A DNA stretch of 64,000 bases, from NCBI GenBank assembly GCA_033675265.1, contig JAUJYZ010001050.1, positions 679,501 through 743,500 on the forward strand, read 5' to 3'. Within the stretch, counting starts at the first letter, position 1. Each line of letters opens with the position of its first letter. A program made the position numbers and the translations under genes. Under the pieces are notes generated by a model. The model did no database searches. It was not told the origin of the DNA and worked only from the letters and a program-made list of their open reading frames with translations. Positions 1-14,500 of the stretch are shown here, piece by piece. Source of the DNA: Actinostola sp. cb2023 (lineage: Eukaryota; Cnidaria; Anthozoa; Actiniaria; Actinostolidae).

Positions 1-3000
1 TCCTGTTCTTTCTATAAACTAGAGATAAATGACATGGCTTTACCCTAAGCTGGGATTAATAGTCTCATCAGAAGTCAAGATAGCAAAGTCTTTATGCTAA
101 TAGGGCTTTAGAATTTCAAAAGACCAAAGTGACTGGAGTTATTAACTTAATTCGTCTCTCCTTCATCATTCAGGCAACAAGCACGTCTGAACACTGCTAC
201 TCCGATGTGGACGCCATTGAAACTGCGTAAAAACCTCCTACACTGACCTCCAGTTTGGCAACACATACCGATATCCATCCGCTGACGAACAGGCGTTCTG
301 CATGATGCTACCACTGCAACTGTTACAGCAGTATCGGCTGTGGGTAGGTAGTGTTCGTTGATGTTTTGGGGAGGGAAAGTATAAGATTAGTAAAGAATAA
401 CATGCTTAGCCTGTAATTTGTTGCACTAGCTATTAATTCTGCGGGATCACAAATCATCAACGGTGGAAAAGTTTTCATTCGATTAGCGAGGCCGGTGACA
501 GAAGTAAATCATTCTCAGCTTTACAGAACGTGCAGGCAATATCCATCACCTTAGAACTCAGTCCACAAGCTAATTTAAATTAACGTGGCTTGCGTGAGAT
601 TGAGATCTTTTGGAGCAAGGAGTTTATAAATAGGAAAAGGTATATGATTATGAAGTTGCAGAGAACCGATGCCAAAAACAACGGATGCAAAAGAGACATT
701 GTAGGGATAACTCGTTTTCGGTTGCCTAAGGGCCACACATTCCAAGTTATTTTTCTCACGTTATATTGTTTGTCTATAACTGAAGACAAAGTACTGTTTG
801 CGTGCTTAGAAAGAATGTGCAACTGTTTTGTGGTTATTTTGTCATCACCACCACATTTAAGGTGATTACTGTCTCAGACTTTGCAACATCTTTCCACAAT
901 ACACGACTTCGATTCTGATTGAAAAGGAACGACACAACCGTTGCAGATGTTAGCAAACATACTGTGGGCTTCCTTTCACAATTTTCTCTCTTCCTGTTGC
1001 TTTGAAAACAATTAATTCTATCGAAAAATTCATTTTATGAAAGAATACATTTGATAAGAGGCTGGAACGCCCTATCTTTTAAAAACATCACTTCGTAGAG
1101 GGATAGCAAATATCTCTAAAAATAAGTTTGAGTTTCGGTGCAGAAAAGCAATTTATTCTGGAAATTCGGTCGGCACTCGTATTATATTATGGCACTGAAT
1201 TTGGCCCATGCAATGCGATAGCTGTCATTCACCTGTAATGATGTGCCAGCCCCCATTAAGCACCTGGCTTGCTATCTATTCTGTTCGTGTGTACACCCAG
1301 TAAAATATGTCGCGACACTGTGTCTCACCCTATATCAATCTACTGAATATTTCTCGGATTCACATGAATACATTAAACAGCTTATTGAATATTTTGAATG
1401 TATCCAGGTCAGCGCTAATTAAATGTTTCATCACGTTTAATATGTATAAGCCAGACTGGCATTGGTTTGTACTGATTCTTTTGTTTGTCACTGAGCCGGA
1501 TGCTGGTACTCTGAGACATGAGTATATTGGAGTAAATTTGTCATATTATTTTTCGAGGGCGCAAATGTTACATGTTCATGTGAAAGATTGTGTTGTGTCC
1601 AGATGCGATGAACCCGAGAGTTCATAGTGGAAGGTGTGTATATGCTCTCGATAAAATGAAGGGCTCATCATAAACCTACAACATGTATATTCAGAATTCC
1701 GCTGAAGAGATTTTATCTCGATCAAGGACGGAGTTTTTTGTCTTTTAGGAACTAGAATATAGCCAGAAGGCACTGAGTTGTCATACAAGATCGATGGACT
1801 TGCAATATTTTTTTATAAACACTTTATTTAAACAGGGTGACTAGGTTACATATGTATTTTTCATCTAGGCATTGCTTCACAAATTGAGCAGCAGACGGGT
1901 GAAACTCTGATGTGCTCTTAGAAAATAACATGCCACTTTGTTGGAACACATTTTAGTTCTGTATTTCAAAACTGAAAAAGTCGAGGGGCGTTGGCGTAAC
2001 CCCACTAAATCCTTCTATATACGTATAATATCGATAAATCTAAGTGGACTTACAGTAGCTTATCCTATCGTGTCCTACACTTATACACGTACAGACTCAC
2101 TATTCAAACTGAATAACTGGTGGAAGAACCGATGCTAATAAGTTTGTTGTAAACAAAAACAGTTTTCTAAGCATTCTAATTTGAACCCCTGCAAATAGGC
2201 ATTTCAATTAGTCAAACAGTTAATTGCTTACACAAGGTGTGGGACATAATTGTGGTTAAGTACACAAAAACCATTTAATTCCTTTATTTTCTTTATTCAT
2301 TTTCATATCTGTAAGGTTTCGCAAAGTCGAATCTGTATTTGTACAGCAATGTATTGCTTGAAATCGCTCCGTCAGTTCCTCCTGGACTCGTTTAGTTTTT
2401 AAACCGCGATTTATCAATGTTGAAATTGTCATTTCTGGAGCAACAATGTCGACAAACAGAAAGACAACGCCAAACAATTGACTTCCTCAACCAGGCAACG
2501 CATGCTCGGCTTTTCCATGCGGAATCATATCTGTCATGGATGTTCCAACTGTAATTTGTAAACTGTAACATATATGGCCTTGGTAGTAAGCTTTTGGATA
2601 AAAGACGTATAGTCAAACGCGGTCGCAAACACATTACCGCGAACCATGCTCAATACCCTTTCCGTCCTTTGTTATGTCGTTTTTTTTTATCACGTATCGA
2701 AATCCTCAGGTTATTGAGATTAAATATCCTTAGTCAAACAATGGCGATTACTTTTGCTTTGTAACCAAAAAGGCACGCGCTAATTTGAAAGAAAAAATCA
2801 TTTCCCCGCCAACCCCCAAGGGCATGTGGGGCTGGGTGATTTACTCTCAACATAAACTGACCGTTCGGGAATTAAACTATTACTCCGGATTATCAGTCGA
2901 CGGTTTCTCTTCGAATATGGGCCACTAAGTACTGGATCACGATCCAGGGGATTTTGTATTATATGTTGCATTTACAAGAAGATTTTAGCTAGGAAATGGC

Positions 3001-6000
3001 TGGTCAGTGATATTATAATGGTAATACAAAAAGGCGGTTCTGACAAACAAACTAAATTGCCAAAGCTGGAGCTAGTTATTGACAGATCGCACGAAAGCTG
3101 TACCACTGCCCACCATTTATGGATTAAGCGATGGGAATAATAGCGACTTATTTCATTTCGCCTTCGAGCGCTTAATTTCACAAGCTCGTAATTCACAGAT
3201 TCAACTGAGACGCTTTTATTGAAATCTTCCCTTTGTTTACTTACAACTCACTACTGATTCAAGAAAAATGTTACTGAAGACAGAATTCATAGTGATTTTG
3301 ATCTTCCTTTAAACTGTCAATTTGCGACTTGTCAACTGCAATGATTTTAATAGAGGGTTTTTGATGCCTGAAAAGTTGTTGAAGGTAGCAGTCTTTTGTG
3401 TGGCATATGCTAATTATGTTTTTCAATATCTTTATCTCGGTTTGATTATGAGGCAGTCTATATTATATTTCCTTTTTCTCAATGGATTTATGGCATTGTT
3501 TTCGTTTCACTTGATACTTCGCATTGACTTCTCCATGTTGGTTCCGAATCTTCATAACAATGCGCCAGCTCACATTCTCCCCGCTTCAATGAAACTCAAA
3601 ACACATCAATGATCTGTTAATAATAGTACTTTCTCAATTGAGGCTCATTAAACAAATTTAGGTAGCCTGCGGTTAAGTCATTAAAAGTACACATCACGTT
3701 TCGACTTTCTTTCGGCAAATCCGGTCCAACCATTAACGAAACATTACTAGCTTAGACATAATACCTGAAATAATGAGACTACGAAACGCGAGATGTCTTT
3801 TTTCATTGGAGGAGTTTGTTTGATCTTTTCTGCCACAGAAGCCAGATGCATAGGTATAATAGCGCGCCAAAACAAGGAATTGACGCCTGTAGGCATGGTA
3901 GGGTAGACCACACCAGTACCGTACCATCAGCCAGTCTTTTCATAAATTAAACCTGTTGGGAGTGAAGGTGTAAACACGTTTATTCAAATCCACGTGACTC
4001 TTTGAATTGAATGGTTTCAGGTCATTTTGGTTGATGACTACATTACAATCGATTCGACCACACTGGTTGAGTCACCTTTCAAGCAAACTGCTTTTCATAA
4101 TCGGACCTTGTTCACACCAACGTGTGAACTGAACTACTGTTGAAATCACGCTCCCATATGCTCCATTGCCATTGAAAAGTTGCCTTTCTCTCGCCTGCAA
4201 AGATGATAATACTATAATCTGAGGCAAAGCGACTTAGCGCCTGAAGTGGGAATATCAAGGTCTTTCTTGATTAAACGATTCCTTGAATATAGTAATAGGA
4301 TTACTGCAATATATAGTGCCTTCGGTTCAGGCCTGGAGGTTCCTGTAATTAAATCATGGAGAACACCAGAAGTTTAAACCCGAAACTGAAGCATCGCAGT
4401 TGGCTCAGCAGTTGTCTACATAGTATAACCTTGAAAATAATTGTTAAAACAAGGGTGTTATGAATCAATAGCGCGGGAACATGCTGTCAGGGACCATACA
4501 ACTGTATGTCAATAAGCACTCAGAAATTCAATTAAGATGGAAAAGAATTTCTTTTCCCTCACTTAGCTACCATTCAAACTTTGAAAGTACTGGATTGATG
4601 TGTTCCGTAATTTCGTCTTTAAACAAATAACTTTTATTACTGTGTTCCGATTTAGACAGAGGGTACCACTCATGTTCTGTGTTTCTATTTAAACACGTTA
4701 TATGTCTTAGCGCTCCCATTCAAATATAAATCGAAGGGTTTGCCAGTTCGGACAATTGATGTTTTTTTTCTAATGGCAAACGTTTAAAACTCATCCCTCG
4801 CGTCATTGATGGTAACCTAGAGCGGGTAGATTCTCACACCTCTATAACATCTGTCCCTTGTTTCTATTGTTTTTGTGGCAATATTTCTAGTGTCATCATT
4901 TTATAATTCATTCAGGCGATACCCAACTGGCAACTGCTAAATCCAATTGGGCCTTGTTTTCACGTCATTCTAACTATGTTCTAACATAAAGGGCAGCTTC
5001 ACTTAATATATGTAAATAACCCACCTTTTGTAAAACAACAAAAGATCGAACCAATTGAAACACCCTTAGAACGTGGTCCTAGCTTGTTGATGAGTTGTAC
5101 TGACGGTTCAAACTGAGACATCGTAACAGCCCACAGGCTAATGCACTCATCTTCTCCTAAATACTTTATTCAGACGCTTTGGCGGAAGACGACACTCTCA
5201 TACCTTCCAGTGCCAATTTTTTCAGCCCATTCTGAAGGACGCTATTGGTCGACATGTTTTAGATAAAGGTTCCCTAAGGATCGTTCCATAAAGCTAACAA
5301 GTCGTTCTCTGAATCGGATATTGTCAAAAATAAGCACGTATGAAGGTAAGATAGGAATTGATATCGGCTGAGAAAAACAAATTGTATTGGTACAAGATAG
5401 TCGAAGTCAGTATCTTAGCCCAACAAACCGTCACACGTTTCCGCTTATATCATGAATCTCGTCTTCAATGAAATTATCCGCGCAGAGTGAGATTTCATAT
5501 TACCAAATCTCTCGCTATACAAACTGAGATATTTAGTCTACTGCAAATTGTTAATGGTTTTCTATTGGCGTATCTCTTAATCCCGACCAGTTAGAAACCG
5601 CGGTTACTTTAGTGTTCAGTATTGCAGCCGGATTTGCCGAGAGAATTAATTCAACAGTTCGAGTCATTCAGTTTCGGGTCTACACAACGTCTTATACCAA
5701 GTTTTTATCAAAGGAACAGTGGTTCTAAGTAAGCAATGACAGGCACAAACGGATCTAAAAACTTTATGAAGGTAAGAATTTTAAGGATCGCACACTTGAA
5801 CTCATTTAATGACAAATTCAGTTCAACATCATACTTTGGCAATTATTACAAGGAGCCGAACATGCAAAGCAAGTATCTTAACTAAACATAAATATACCGT
5901 GTGCTTTCTTTATTTTATAAAATCTATAATGGTCTTTTTTTTTCTTCGGGTTTTCTAAATAAAGTCATGGGGGCTAAACAACGCCAGGGACAAACCCAGA

Positions 6001-9000
6001 TGCCTCATTAAAATTGAAATCAGGGTGAATGACTTTTATCCCATGTATGCTAGATTCAGTCTCGAATTCACAGACATGGCCAAGCAGACCCCTAAAGGGC
6101 TGATTACATTACGTTTACGACCGCAGTCATATGAACAAAATGACAACATAGGACGAAGTGAAAATGCGCCGAGGAAGACGTGGCAAACACTATGATGACA
6201 GAACTTGTAATTAAATTTTCTCAGGCCAAACAAAACCTATTCTTCGTGGAAGATTCTGGAACGATAAGTAAACAGGAAAACATTTTTTCAAGGAAAATTA
6301 TCGTGATGATCAAACTGATAGATGTCTTTCAATAAAACCGATCAATAATTCTCATGGCACTTTGGCCACATTATGAGAATGCAGCCATGAAGATGTGGTA
6401 TTCGCTAGAATACATAGTTTTGGTCCAAACACGTGACCATGTGATTAAGACACATTATACTCCACTCGCCACTAAAGGTATTATGGAGTTAACATTCCGA
6501 AATAGTAAAAGAAATTAACGGTGCATCGCCCTTAAAGGAAGCTCTCACCAAGATCTCGTCACACGACCGTCAACGACTAACAATAATATTTTGTCATTCC
6601 TGATCATATATATAAACAAACGAATATCGCACGCCGAAGCACGAAATCTCATTTTAGATAACTCACTCAGAAACAGTAAACATTTCTTCCTAATTGCGCT
6701 GAAATTGAGTTTCAGTCTGATAAAATCGAAGCTCTTCCTTTAACAACTGCAAAAAAATGTGCGTTTCTCTATCAAATCAATTCGTGAGTGTCCTTGGTCG
6801 TTGTTTACGGAATCACAAGTCAAAATATCTTTCTCTTTTACAAAACAAGGGAGGAAACCTAAAAAGACCGAAATTTTAATTTCCGTTTTCCTGGAGCTAG
6901 CGTGGCAGCAAAGGCCAAAGATCGTTAGAATGTGAAGCGTTTCAAGAATCGTTCAAAAACTCTCCAGCCGTGCGGTCTGATTCAAGCCGGCAACATTAGA
7001 AGAATGTGATGTTAACCTTGTCAAGTGAACTCTGTTCTCCCACGAGAATTACTCGGCCGAAAGCACCTGTAACCGTTGTTAACAACGGCTGCAACTTTGT
7101 GCCTTCCCGGTAGACCTCTTTGTTGTGTCCACGAGTAGTTCTGCCATGACGGGCGTTCGAAATTGATTCGGCAAAATACGATAAATTTGATTTTCGCTCC
7201 AAGCAGAGGGCTGTCTTATCTAGCTGGGGTTGGTTTATTTTCGACCCAGACGGTCCATGTCCCATGCATTAGTACACACATTGATGATTTTTTAAATATC
7301 GTGTATGCTATTTAAGAACGCTTTGCTTCTCATCTGGACGCCATGGGGTTTGGTTCGTCAAACACTACCGACTTTTTGCGGTCAAAGATGATCTCGGCAA
7401 ACATGGATACCTTGCTGCGGGTTTTAATTCAATGCAGCATAAAATGAAATTAAATCGTTGTTAAGCACCCGAAAAAGAAGCGATAAGTTGTTAGTGGAAA
7501 TTAACAAAAAATGTGCGTTTAAAATCGGAAACGAAATTCAGATGGTGACTGGGTCTCAGTTTCAGGAAGAGCGTCGATCGATTAACGGTCTGTTCTAATA
7601 AACTGTTGCACTTCGTTCAGACCCCGGGGGGGCACTAAGGGTATTTTTGGGTAGGGGTGTGCCGCGGACACCTCAAAACCCTGACCCTATCCCAGACCTA
7701 AAATTTTGATTTTCCATACCCTATCCCAGACTAAAGCTTAAAAATGTATACCCTATCCCGGACTAAAGCTTAAAAATGTATATCCTATCCCAGATTGAAA
7801 GCGTGCTAAAGGGATATGTAAACTGATAGCGACTGATAATGGCGTTATTGCGGAAACCATACCCTATACCAGACCAAAACGTACCACATCCTAGACTAAA
7901 AGTGCAAAAACGATACCCTACCCCAGACCTGGGAGCTCAAAAACCATACCCTATCCCGCGGCACATACCCGTATAGCGTATATAGGGGAGTACCCCCCCC
8001 CCCCCCCGGGGTTCAGACAAGAACCGGGCGCATTTTCTCTTATAGTTCCAGTCTTATTGTTTCGCCAAAGGTACATTTTGCCGGGAAACCAATAGACAGT
8101 AACCAAGACAGCGTTGACGCCAACCTACACGTTTAATCTTCAATTAGCTTGGTCACATTTTTTTTTTAAGTATAAATTGCCTACGTCTGCAAATTACCAT
8201 CTGCTATATCTAAATCGAATCTAGTGACCAACCGTCTGGATTGAGTCATCCATCAAGCTGGGCAAATTGATTTCCAATATTGCGTTGTCAAGTCTATTTC
8301 TGATACTCGAGGAAGGAAAAGAGAAGATTTGTCGGGACTGACGTCAAGTGCCGTGTGGGTTTGGCCGTCCTCAGGGATTCTCATTGAATAGTCTCGCCGG
8401 GTCTACGTACGTTGGCTACAAGAGTAGGTTCAGGTTGGGTAGTTTTTACCAACCGCACTACTTCAAACCGACTGATTATGGTAACTAAATGGAGGATGAC
8501 TCATTTTCCAAAGGTAATTCCTCCATACTTGCGTGATTTTGCACTCGACTATGGTGGGCAATGACAGTGAGTCATCATCCTAGTTTCATTGACGGATTTC
8601 GAATTTCGTGATTTTGTGAATCAGCTGTGGTATAAGTTTCAGGAATAGGCTTGGGCAGCTCTCGTCGTTGAGTAGTACCAATTTTAACTAATTCAGCTGA
8701 GCTAAGTGGAAGAGCCTTCATTCCATTGTCGTAAATCTTTGTCGTGACTTGTTTTCGATGAAAGGATTTTCTCAACGCGTTTTCTTCATCAACAGTCGAA
8801 GACCCAAAGTAATCAAATACTGCACCGCCAAGTATCATCTCATGTTGGAAGAAATAGGGCTGCAATTAGTAAGCTCTATCGTATCAGACCGTATTGTTCT
8901 CATGCTTCAGTTCCATACGTTTCGTCAAGGGTTTTGGGGAGACGTTTGAAAGGTCCTTATCACTTCAAGTACTGCTCATGACATGGCTAATGTGGCGCGA

Positions 9001-11239
9001 ACTAGCTATGGTGTGGGGGCTTCTGCAATTCAGCTAACTTCAGACTATAGCTCTCTCGACATCCTGTATTTTCATAAACCTACGCAAAAGGATGATCGGG
9101 AACTTTCCACGTGACCTAGTCTTAATTTGTACCGGGGCTCAGTTTATATTCGTTTTCTTTAGAAACAAAGATGGCAAAGTACGCATACATCCGGCCGGTT
9201 CTATAATTCTGTTTCTTATCAGACTCATCAGATGCGAAACAAAGTACACTAATCTTTATAAACTTGAATCTCAATTGCACAGGTCACAAACTTTGTCTTC
9301 ATTTTTATCCGAAAAAAATATATATATATATATATAGCACAATGGGTCTTGCACTCTATCACTTACTAAATGGAGGAGAAAACACCTGATTAAACGCGAA
9401 TAGCTGAACTGATAAATGATTCATGTACAACGTGCGCTTTCTGCGCAATGCGTAAATGAGGAAGGGGAACAGGGCCGAGTCTTCCCATTTTGCTCTCACC
9501 ACAAAAACAATTTTTGCTCCAAACCTCACATTCCAGCGACTGAAATAAACCAGACGACAGTGGATGGCGCACTCATTTGGAAACCTGGATTGACGTCAAT
9601 CAGAGTTCATTTGAAAACATTTTCAATAAGATAGAAATCAGTCTCATCAAATAAAGGCGCGCTAATAGGGAACACTATTTGGGTGTTTTAAAGCTAAGTG
9701 CACCAGAACAATACATCCATATGTGCTAAACTTTCCTTCCCTGAGGTTATTTTCTCCTGTACCAAGTAACACTTTAGAGCGTTATTATCGTAACAAAAAC
9801 ACTTAAGTTTTTTTAAGTGATACAGAGTGCAGCCAGAGGCAAGATGTTATCGGTACCTTGACGCGTGGAATTGTTTACATTGCAATCCAGTTTACCGTTA
9901 TATTATTTATCCTGCCTGGATTAGTTATCGGATCTGAAGGGCGTTGATCAGTTTACTTGGATACTGTAGTGTTTCTTTTTAACCCAGGTTTTTACCCTTT
10001 CCAATTTGGGCGTGAATCGGCGCCAACTTCGTTATCTTCTTCATCAGTTCAATTTATATTTACATTCGATCGATTCCCATTCATTCGTTCATTTATTCAT
10101 GCATTCCGCGTCCATCCAATCGTCTGTCCACCCTTCCTTTCATTCGCTACACGCTTCATAGTAGAGTATGTTCGCTAGTGTTACGCCTGTAATCATGAGT
10201 TTGAACTGAAACAAAAGACTGAAAACAACAGCTTTATGAGGTCACGGGCATCTGAATAACTCGATCTGAACACGAAATCCAACAGGCTGGAATCCTTCGT
10301 CCAGGAGTTCAGCCCACTCCGTTCCAAATACATTATCTTTTCATGGGAAAGTTGTGTCCAAAACATCGAGAAAGATCGTGCTGAACCAGTTCGTGACACG
10401 ATCACCATACTTCCTAAATCAGATTTAGGTCATGTCCTAGGGGCATCTTATGATCTATTCCGTGATCTCAATCGTTGCAATTATAGAATCAATTGTATCG
10501 TCATCCCAGCCATCATGATACACGAAAAACCTTAACCGAAGCTTGAATTGGCGGACATACTGTAACAAGTAAAAGATTGAAAACGTAGTACTTGTAGCTG
10601 CACCAAAACCAATGGGCATGCGCAGAACTGTGCCTTGATCATCGCACATTTTGTTGGAATAACTTCTTCTTGTTTCCAAAACAAGAAGCATAAACCAAGC
10701 AAGAAGTTTGCACTTCTAATCTCTTAGTAAGCCTCTGCTCTACTGTTTGCCAGCCAGAGTTTATGCGTTTTGTTTTGCGAGGCGTTTTGTTAAGCGTTGT
10801 CATGCGTCGTGACCTTAGCAACCACCCCAGACACACTCGCGCACTTGAAATCCTCAAGTTGGTGATAAATAAAAGTTTATTACTTTTTACAACACCAATC
10901 AGTTACTTGCTTTCAAATAAGGCTTCTAACCAAACAAAAGCCACTAAGAACAAATAAAAATAAATTAATTCTTGAAGGCGAAGTTTATAGTGGGGTTGGA
11001 ATCATTGTTGGCCTTTGTGTGCTTTGTTTAAAGAAGGAAGATTTCGCAGCTTTGCGCCGCGCATGAGTGAGTTGCTAGACATGCGTTGTTACCACAAGGT
11101 TCCTTCATCGACCCACAAGTATTTCCTTCTGAGAAAGACTTCATTGGAGCAGATTAGGCGGTTTTCTCTTCAAAATACGCGACGGATGTCCACAGAAACG
11201 TGCCGAGAGATACGACCAGAACTGATAGTGTGTTGACAA
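1..11239. other. gene-poor upstream flank of prickle
   Basis: No reading frame in this stretch has recognisable family motifs, and the longest open frames are about 80-97 codons on either strand, as expected by chance in AT-rich DNA. I saw no tRNA or rRNA. The only structured elements are a 388-bp MITE (7623-8010) and a short TA run near 9320. A minus-strand open frame at 8575-8865, preceded by an acceptor-like TTGCAG, could be a terminal exon of an unrecognised gene, but nothing else supports it. Confidence 0.6.
7623..8010. mobile_element. 388-bp MITE with CCCGGGG ends and 8-bp target duplication
   Basis: The element begins CCCGGGGGGG and ends in the reverse complement, a long C run followed by CCCGGG. 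It is flanked on both sides by GTTCAGAC (7615-7622 and 8011-8018), an 8-bp target-site duplication. Inside are degenerate tandem units of about 30 bp around the phrase ACCCTATCCCAGACTAAA, on one strand only. There is no coding capacity. An 8-bp duplication is the signature of hAT-like families, but the terminal sequence alone does not identify the superfamily. Confidence 0.75.
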
Positions 11240-11566
11240 TGAAGAATGCGAGACGGCTGCTCTGATTGGCTAATGCATTAATTAACGTCAAGAGACGTCA
11301 ATCACCCGAAAGAATAGTTTGTATTGATTTTACAGTTGAACAGCCATAATTGCACGTTTGCAAATGGTCAGTTCTTGTCGAGGGGTTTTACGAATTGTTG
11401 ATTCTCCATGTCACGGCCGAAGTGTTCTTTCAACTGACACAAATCATATAGGGAAAGTTGGACAGTTTGTTGGGGTTTTAAACGGCTATTTCAACAATGA
11501 GGAGAGGTGAAATCCCTCGGGTAAGGTCCTCGATCCGCCAAGCTGGTTGCTGCGATCTTCACTAAA
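11240..11566 (+). promoter_or_regulatory. probable prickle promoter / 5' leader
   Basis: This is the stretch immediately upstream of the prickle start codon. It contains a CCAAT-type element in both-strand reading (GATTGGCTAATG near 11264), two close ACGTCA cores resembling CREB/ATF half sites (about 11285-11300), and an in-frame TAA at 11522-11524 that limits the protein start to 11567. No TATA box is obvious. A GTAAGG at 11521 could be a splice donor of an alternative leader exon. Promoter function is inferred from position only. Confidence 0.3.
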
Positions 11567-14500
11567 ATGACTCCCATGGCTGAATGTTCTTTACTTCCAT
11601 TTCAGGACATGGTCGCTCACGACGATGAAGACACAGCGAAGAATTGTAATAACTGTGAAGATGCCTGCCCTGGCTTCAGCGCTCATTATTGGAGGTACGT
11701 AACATGTAGCGAAGGCGGTAAAGCTCAACAGGTTTCGAGTGACATACGTAATAACAAAGCATTGTAAATACTCTCCAAACGTGTGTATGCCCCTCAAGGA
11801 ACCTGTTGGGTGTTATAGAATACAGAAACTAGAAGTAAGACTGAATCCACAGCACCAGAAGGCTCCTTTGTCTTTATAGTTCTGGCCAACAACAGTGTAT
11901 CGGAATGTAGGGACTACACCGATGCTGGAGTATCGCCATTCGACAAGTTTTCTCTGACAATCGATCACTCTGTTCGTCTAAAGATAAGATAGGCATGCGA
12001 GATAGTGTTTTTTACGCTCGTCTGTGAACATGATTTTGTATGTTTATTTCTCTGGTGCTCTTGGCCATCTTTTGAAGTTTCTCTAGTTTAAGATATTGAA
12101 TGCCGTAAAAAGTTTGACTTTTGTTTTTATACACAAACAAAGTGGTATTATTTTGTTACGTTGACAATAAATTCTTCCTCGTGTTTTCACATTGGCTTTT
12201 CGGTGACACAGGGTCGAGCTTAGAAATCTTCCAACAGCGTGCCGGCCTGAACGTGATACTGTTCGTAGTTCGGGAAAAAAATAACTTCTAAATTAGTTCC
12301 ACTAATTTATCATCGAGACGTTGATCGCCGAGTTGTTTGCTTATTATTAATCCAGAGTGCGTCTGATGGAGGTGACGTACAAGAGGCTTATCTAGAAAGA
12401 AAAGGGTACAGATCGCAGGGTCGGTTATGATAAAGCTAAAAGATGTATCAGATACTAGTGGACATATAATTAGCGCCTATTTTCAGTAGATGCGCCTTAT
12501 TAAAGAATCTGATTGGAGCCGATCAGTCTAACAAGTCTGACGCATACAAGGTGAAACATGACAACTAATGGACTCGCGGAAGATATCTGACCACAACACA
12601 CGGGGCCTGGAATAGCCAGGAATGTACTTTATGCTGTGTTAATGCTGTAATTTCAAGAACGGTGGCTTCTTTTCCATGCGATGCTTCCGCTGTCCAACAG
12701 TGACGCATGTGGGTTTCCACGCTGGTTTATTTCTCATTCGAGTCATTTAATACCTCCAAATAACCTCTCTGACACAGTCGTTTTAAAGAAATACTCTCTC
12801 TAATGACTGGTAATCTGAACTAAAGCTTTTGACGCGCTCTCGGCTCTCCTCATCCGGAAGCCAATGGACGTTTTATCTTCCTGTCCTAAAGGCGTCGAGT
12901 GAGTGTTTGGTGATTAAGGAAAAGCGAGTTCCATTCAGCAAGAAACATGGGGTAGTTGAACTCAAAGGCTTTCGTCAAACTTTTGCTTCAACATGTGCCC
13001 TAAGGCAACGATATGTTGCGGTCAAACCTCGTGATTTTAGCCAGTTAGGTTTCATACGATCTACCGTCGGCCTATTTCACCATCATAGATCACTCACTGC
13101 CCTCGCTAGACCTTCACGCAACACAACTTGACCAGCGAAACGAGAACCTCAGTTCAACCAATCCACTTTCTTCCTTCTTCAAAACAAAACGAGACGCTCT
13201 AAAAAAATTTTTTTTTTGTAATAAAGTTTCATTTCCTATTTTTGTTGGTAAAGTGGCTCGATTCCGTTAGCGTAGACGATTGCGTCTTTGACGCGAGTCT
13301 GGCCAATTTCGTCGTGTTTTTCCAACTTCAAAGGATCTTTCATCCCACGTATCAATTTCTAAGTTCCTCTGATGGAATTCGACCAGCTATACATGTACAT
13401 AATTGAATAACCACATTCATTATCAAAACGCATGGAATTGATCGTGTACACCCACCGGTTCCACCGAATTAAAAACATCGAACGGAAGTGGGGATGCTTC
13501 TGATTTATTCCAATGCTGACTTCGTCTATGGAATTCTGAAATGTTTCGAGTTTGTAGAAATGTGGTGAAATAAACACGTCCGTGTTCTCCTTATGACAAC
13601 CTGTTTTAGATGAAATCGACAAAGTTCATGATGAAATTGACAAACTGAAAACACCTTTGAAATGTAAAGTTTTTTTTTTGTTATCTGTATGCGAGGTCAC
13701 GAAGATTTCATTTTGAATGAAATAACACATTTATGAGAAAAAGCCATTGTCCATCGATTCTATTGATTCTAAGTGAGTCCTGTGATTATTATTTTTTATT
13801 GTTTTGCGTTTTAAAAGTTATTCTGTTCAGTCTTTTCTAAGTGACGATGACAGCAGTCCTGTCGAAAAAGTGTCTTCTGATAAAAAGAAAATATTGAAAC
13901 ACGTACATCCTGATCTTCATCAAAATATTCACATAGATTACAATTTGTTCTTCAATACGACAATGTGTGTGGTCCTATATACATCAATGAAATATTAAAA
14001 AGAAAGTGGAAATTATATACCCAAGCCAATACAAATAGAATATTATCAATAAATTAAGAAACAAACTAAATCAGATCTTAACATGTACACAGACTGTTTG
14101 ATCATTAGGGTCTTGTACACTTCAAATAACAGTGACATTTGGCTTTTAATGCAATGAAACAACATTTTGCCTCCAGATATCAGGGCATTCCTGAAGTTAT
14201 TTGTATTGGCTCCACAATGGCAGCATGTCTTCAACAATTATTACTACATGTAGATTACCTTTCATAGAAGTGGTAAAGGTTACAATTAAAATGTGTAATA
14301 TTTACTGCTGTACTACTTCTGTTTGAGATTCTACAGTCCATGTATACCTAAATAAATGACCAATTAAATATTTAATGACATAGAACGCACTATATTGTGT
14401 CAGTAAAGAGACAAGGTTTTATAAATTATTACTATATAAGCCTTAATCCCCTTCCAAATCGCGCCCAATGGAATAAGAATGTGTAGAATTTGTTGAAATG

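Noticed and set aside
174..343. Possible relic exon of a papain-like (cathepsin L type) protease
   Set aside because: Phrases such as SYTDLQFGNTYRYPSADEQAF, with an acceptor-like CATTCAG before and GTAGGT after, loosely recall the family. There is a stop upstream and a frame change within, no catalytic residue, and the match is too weak to call.
8575..8865. Minus-strand 96-codon frame as a terminal exon
   Set aside because: A TTGCAG acceptor-like site precedes it, but there is no recognisable domain and no partner exon.
12829..13131. 100-codon plus frame in prickle intron 1 as a nested gene
   Set aside because: No domain, no promoter or polyadenylation context; length is compatible with chance.
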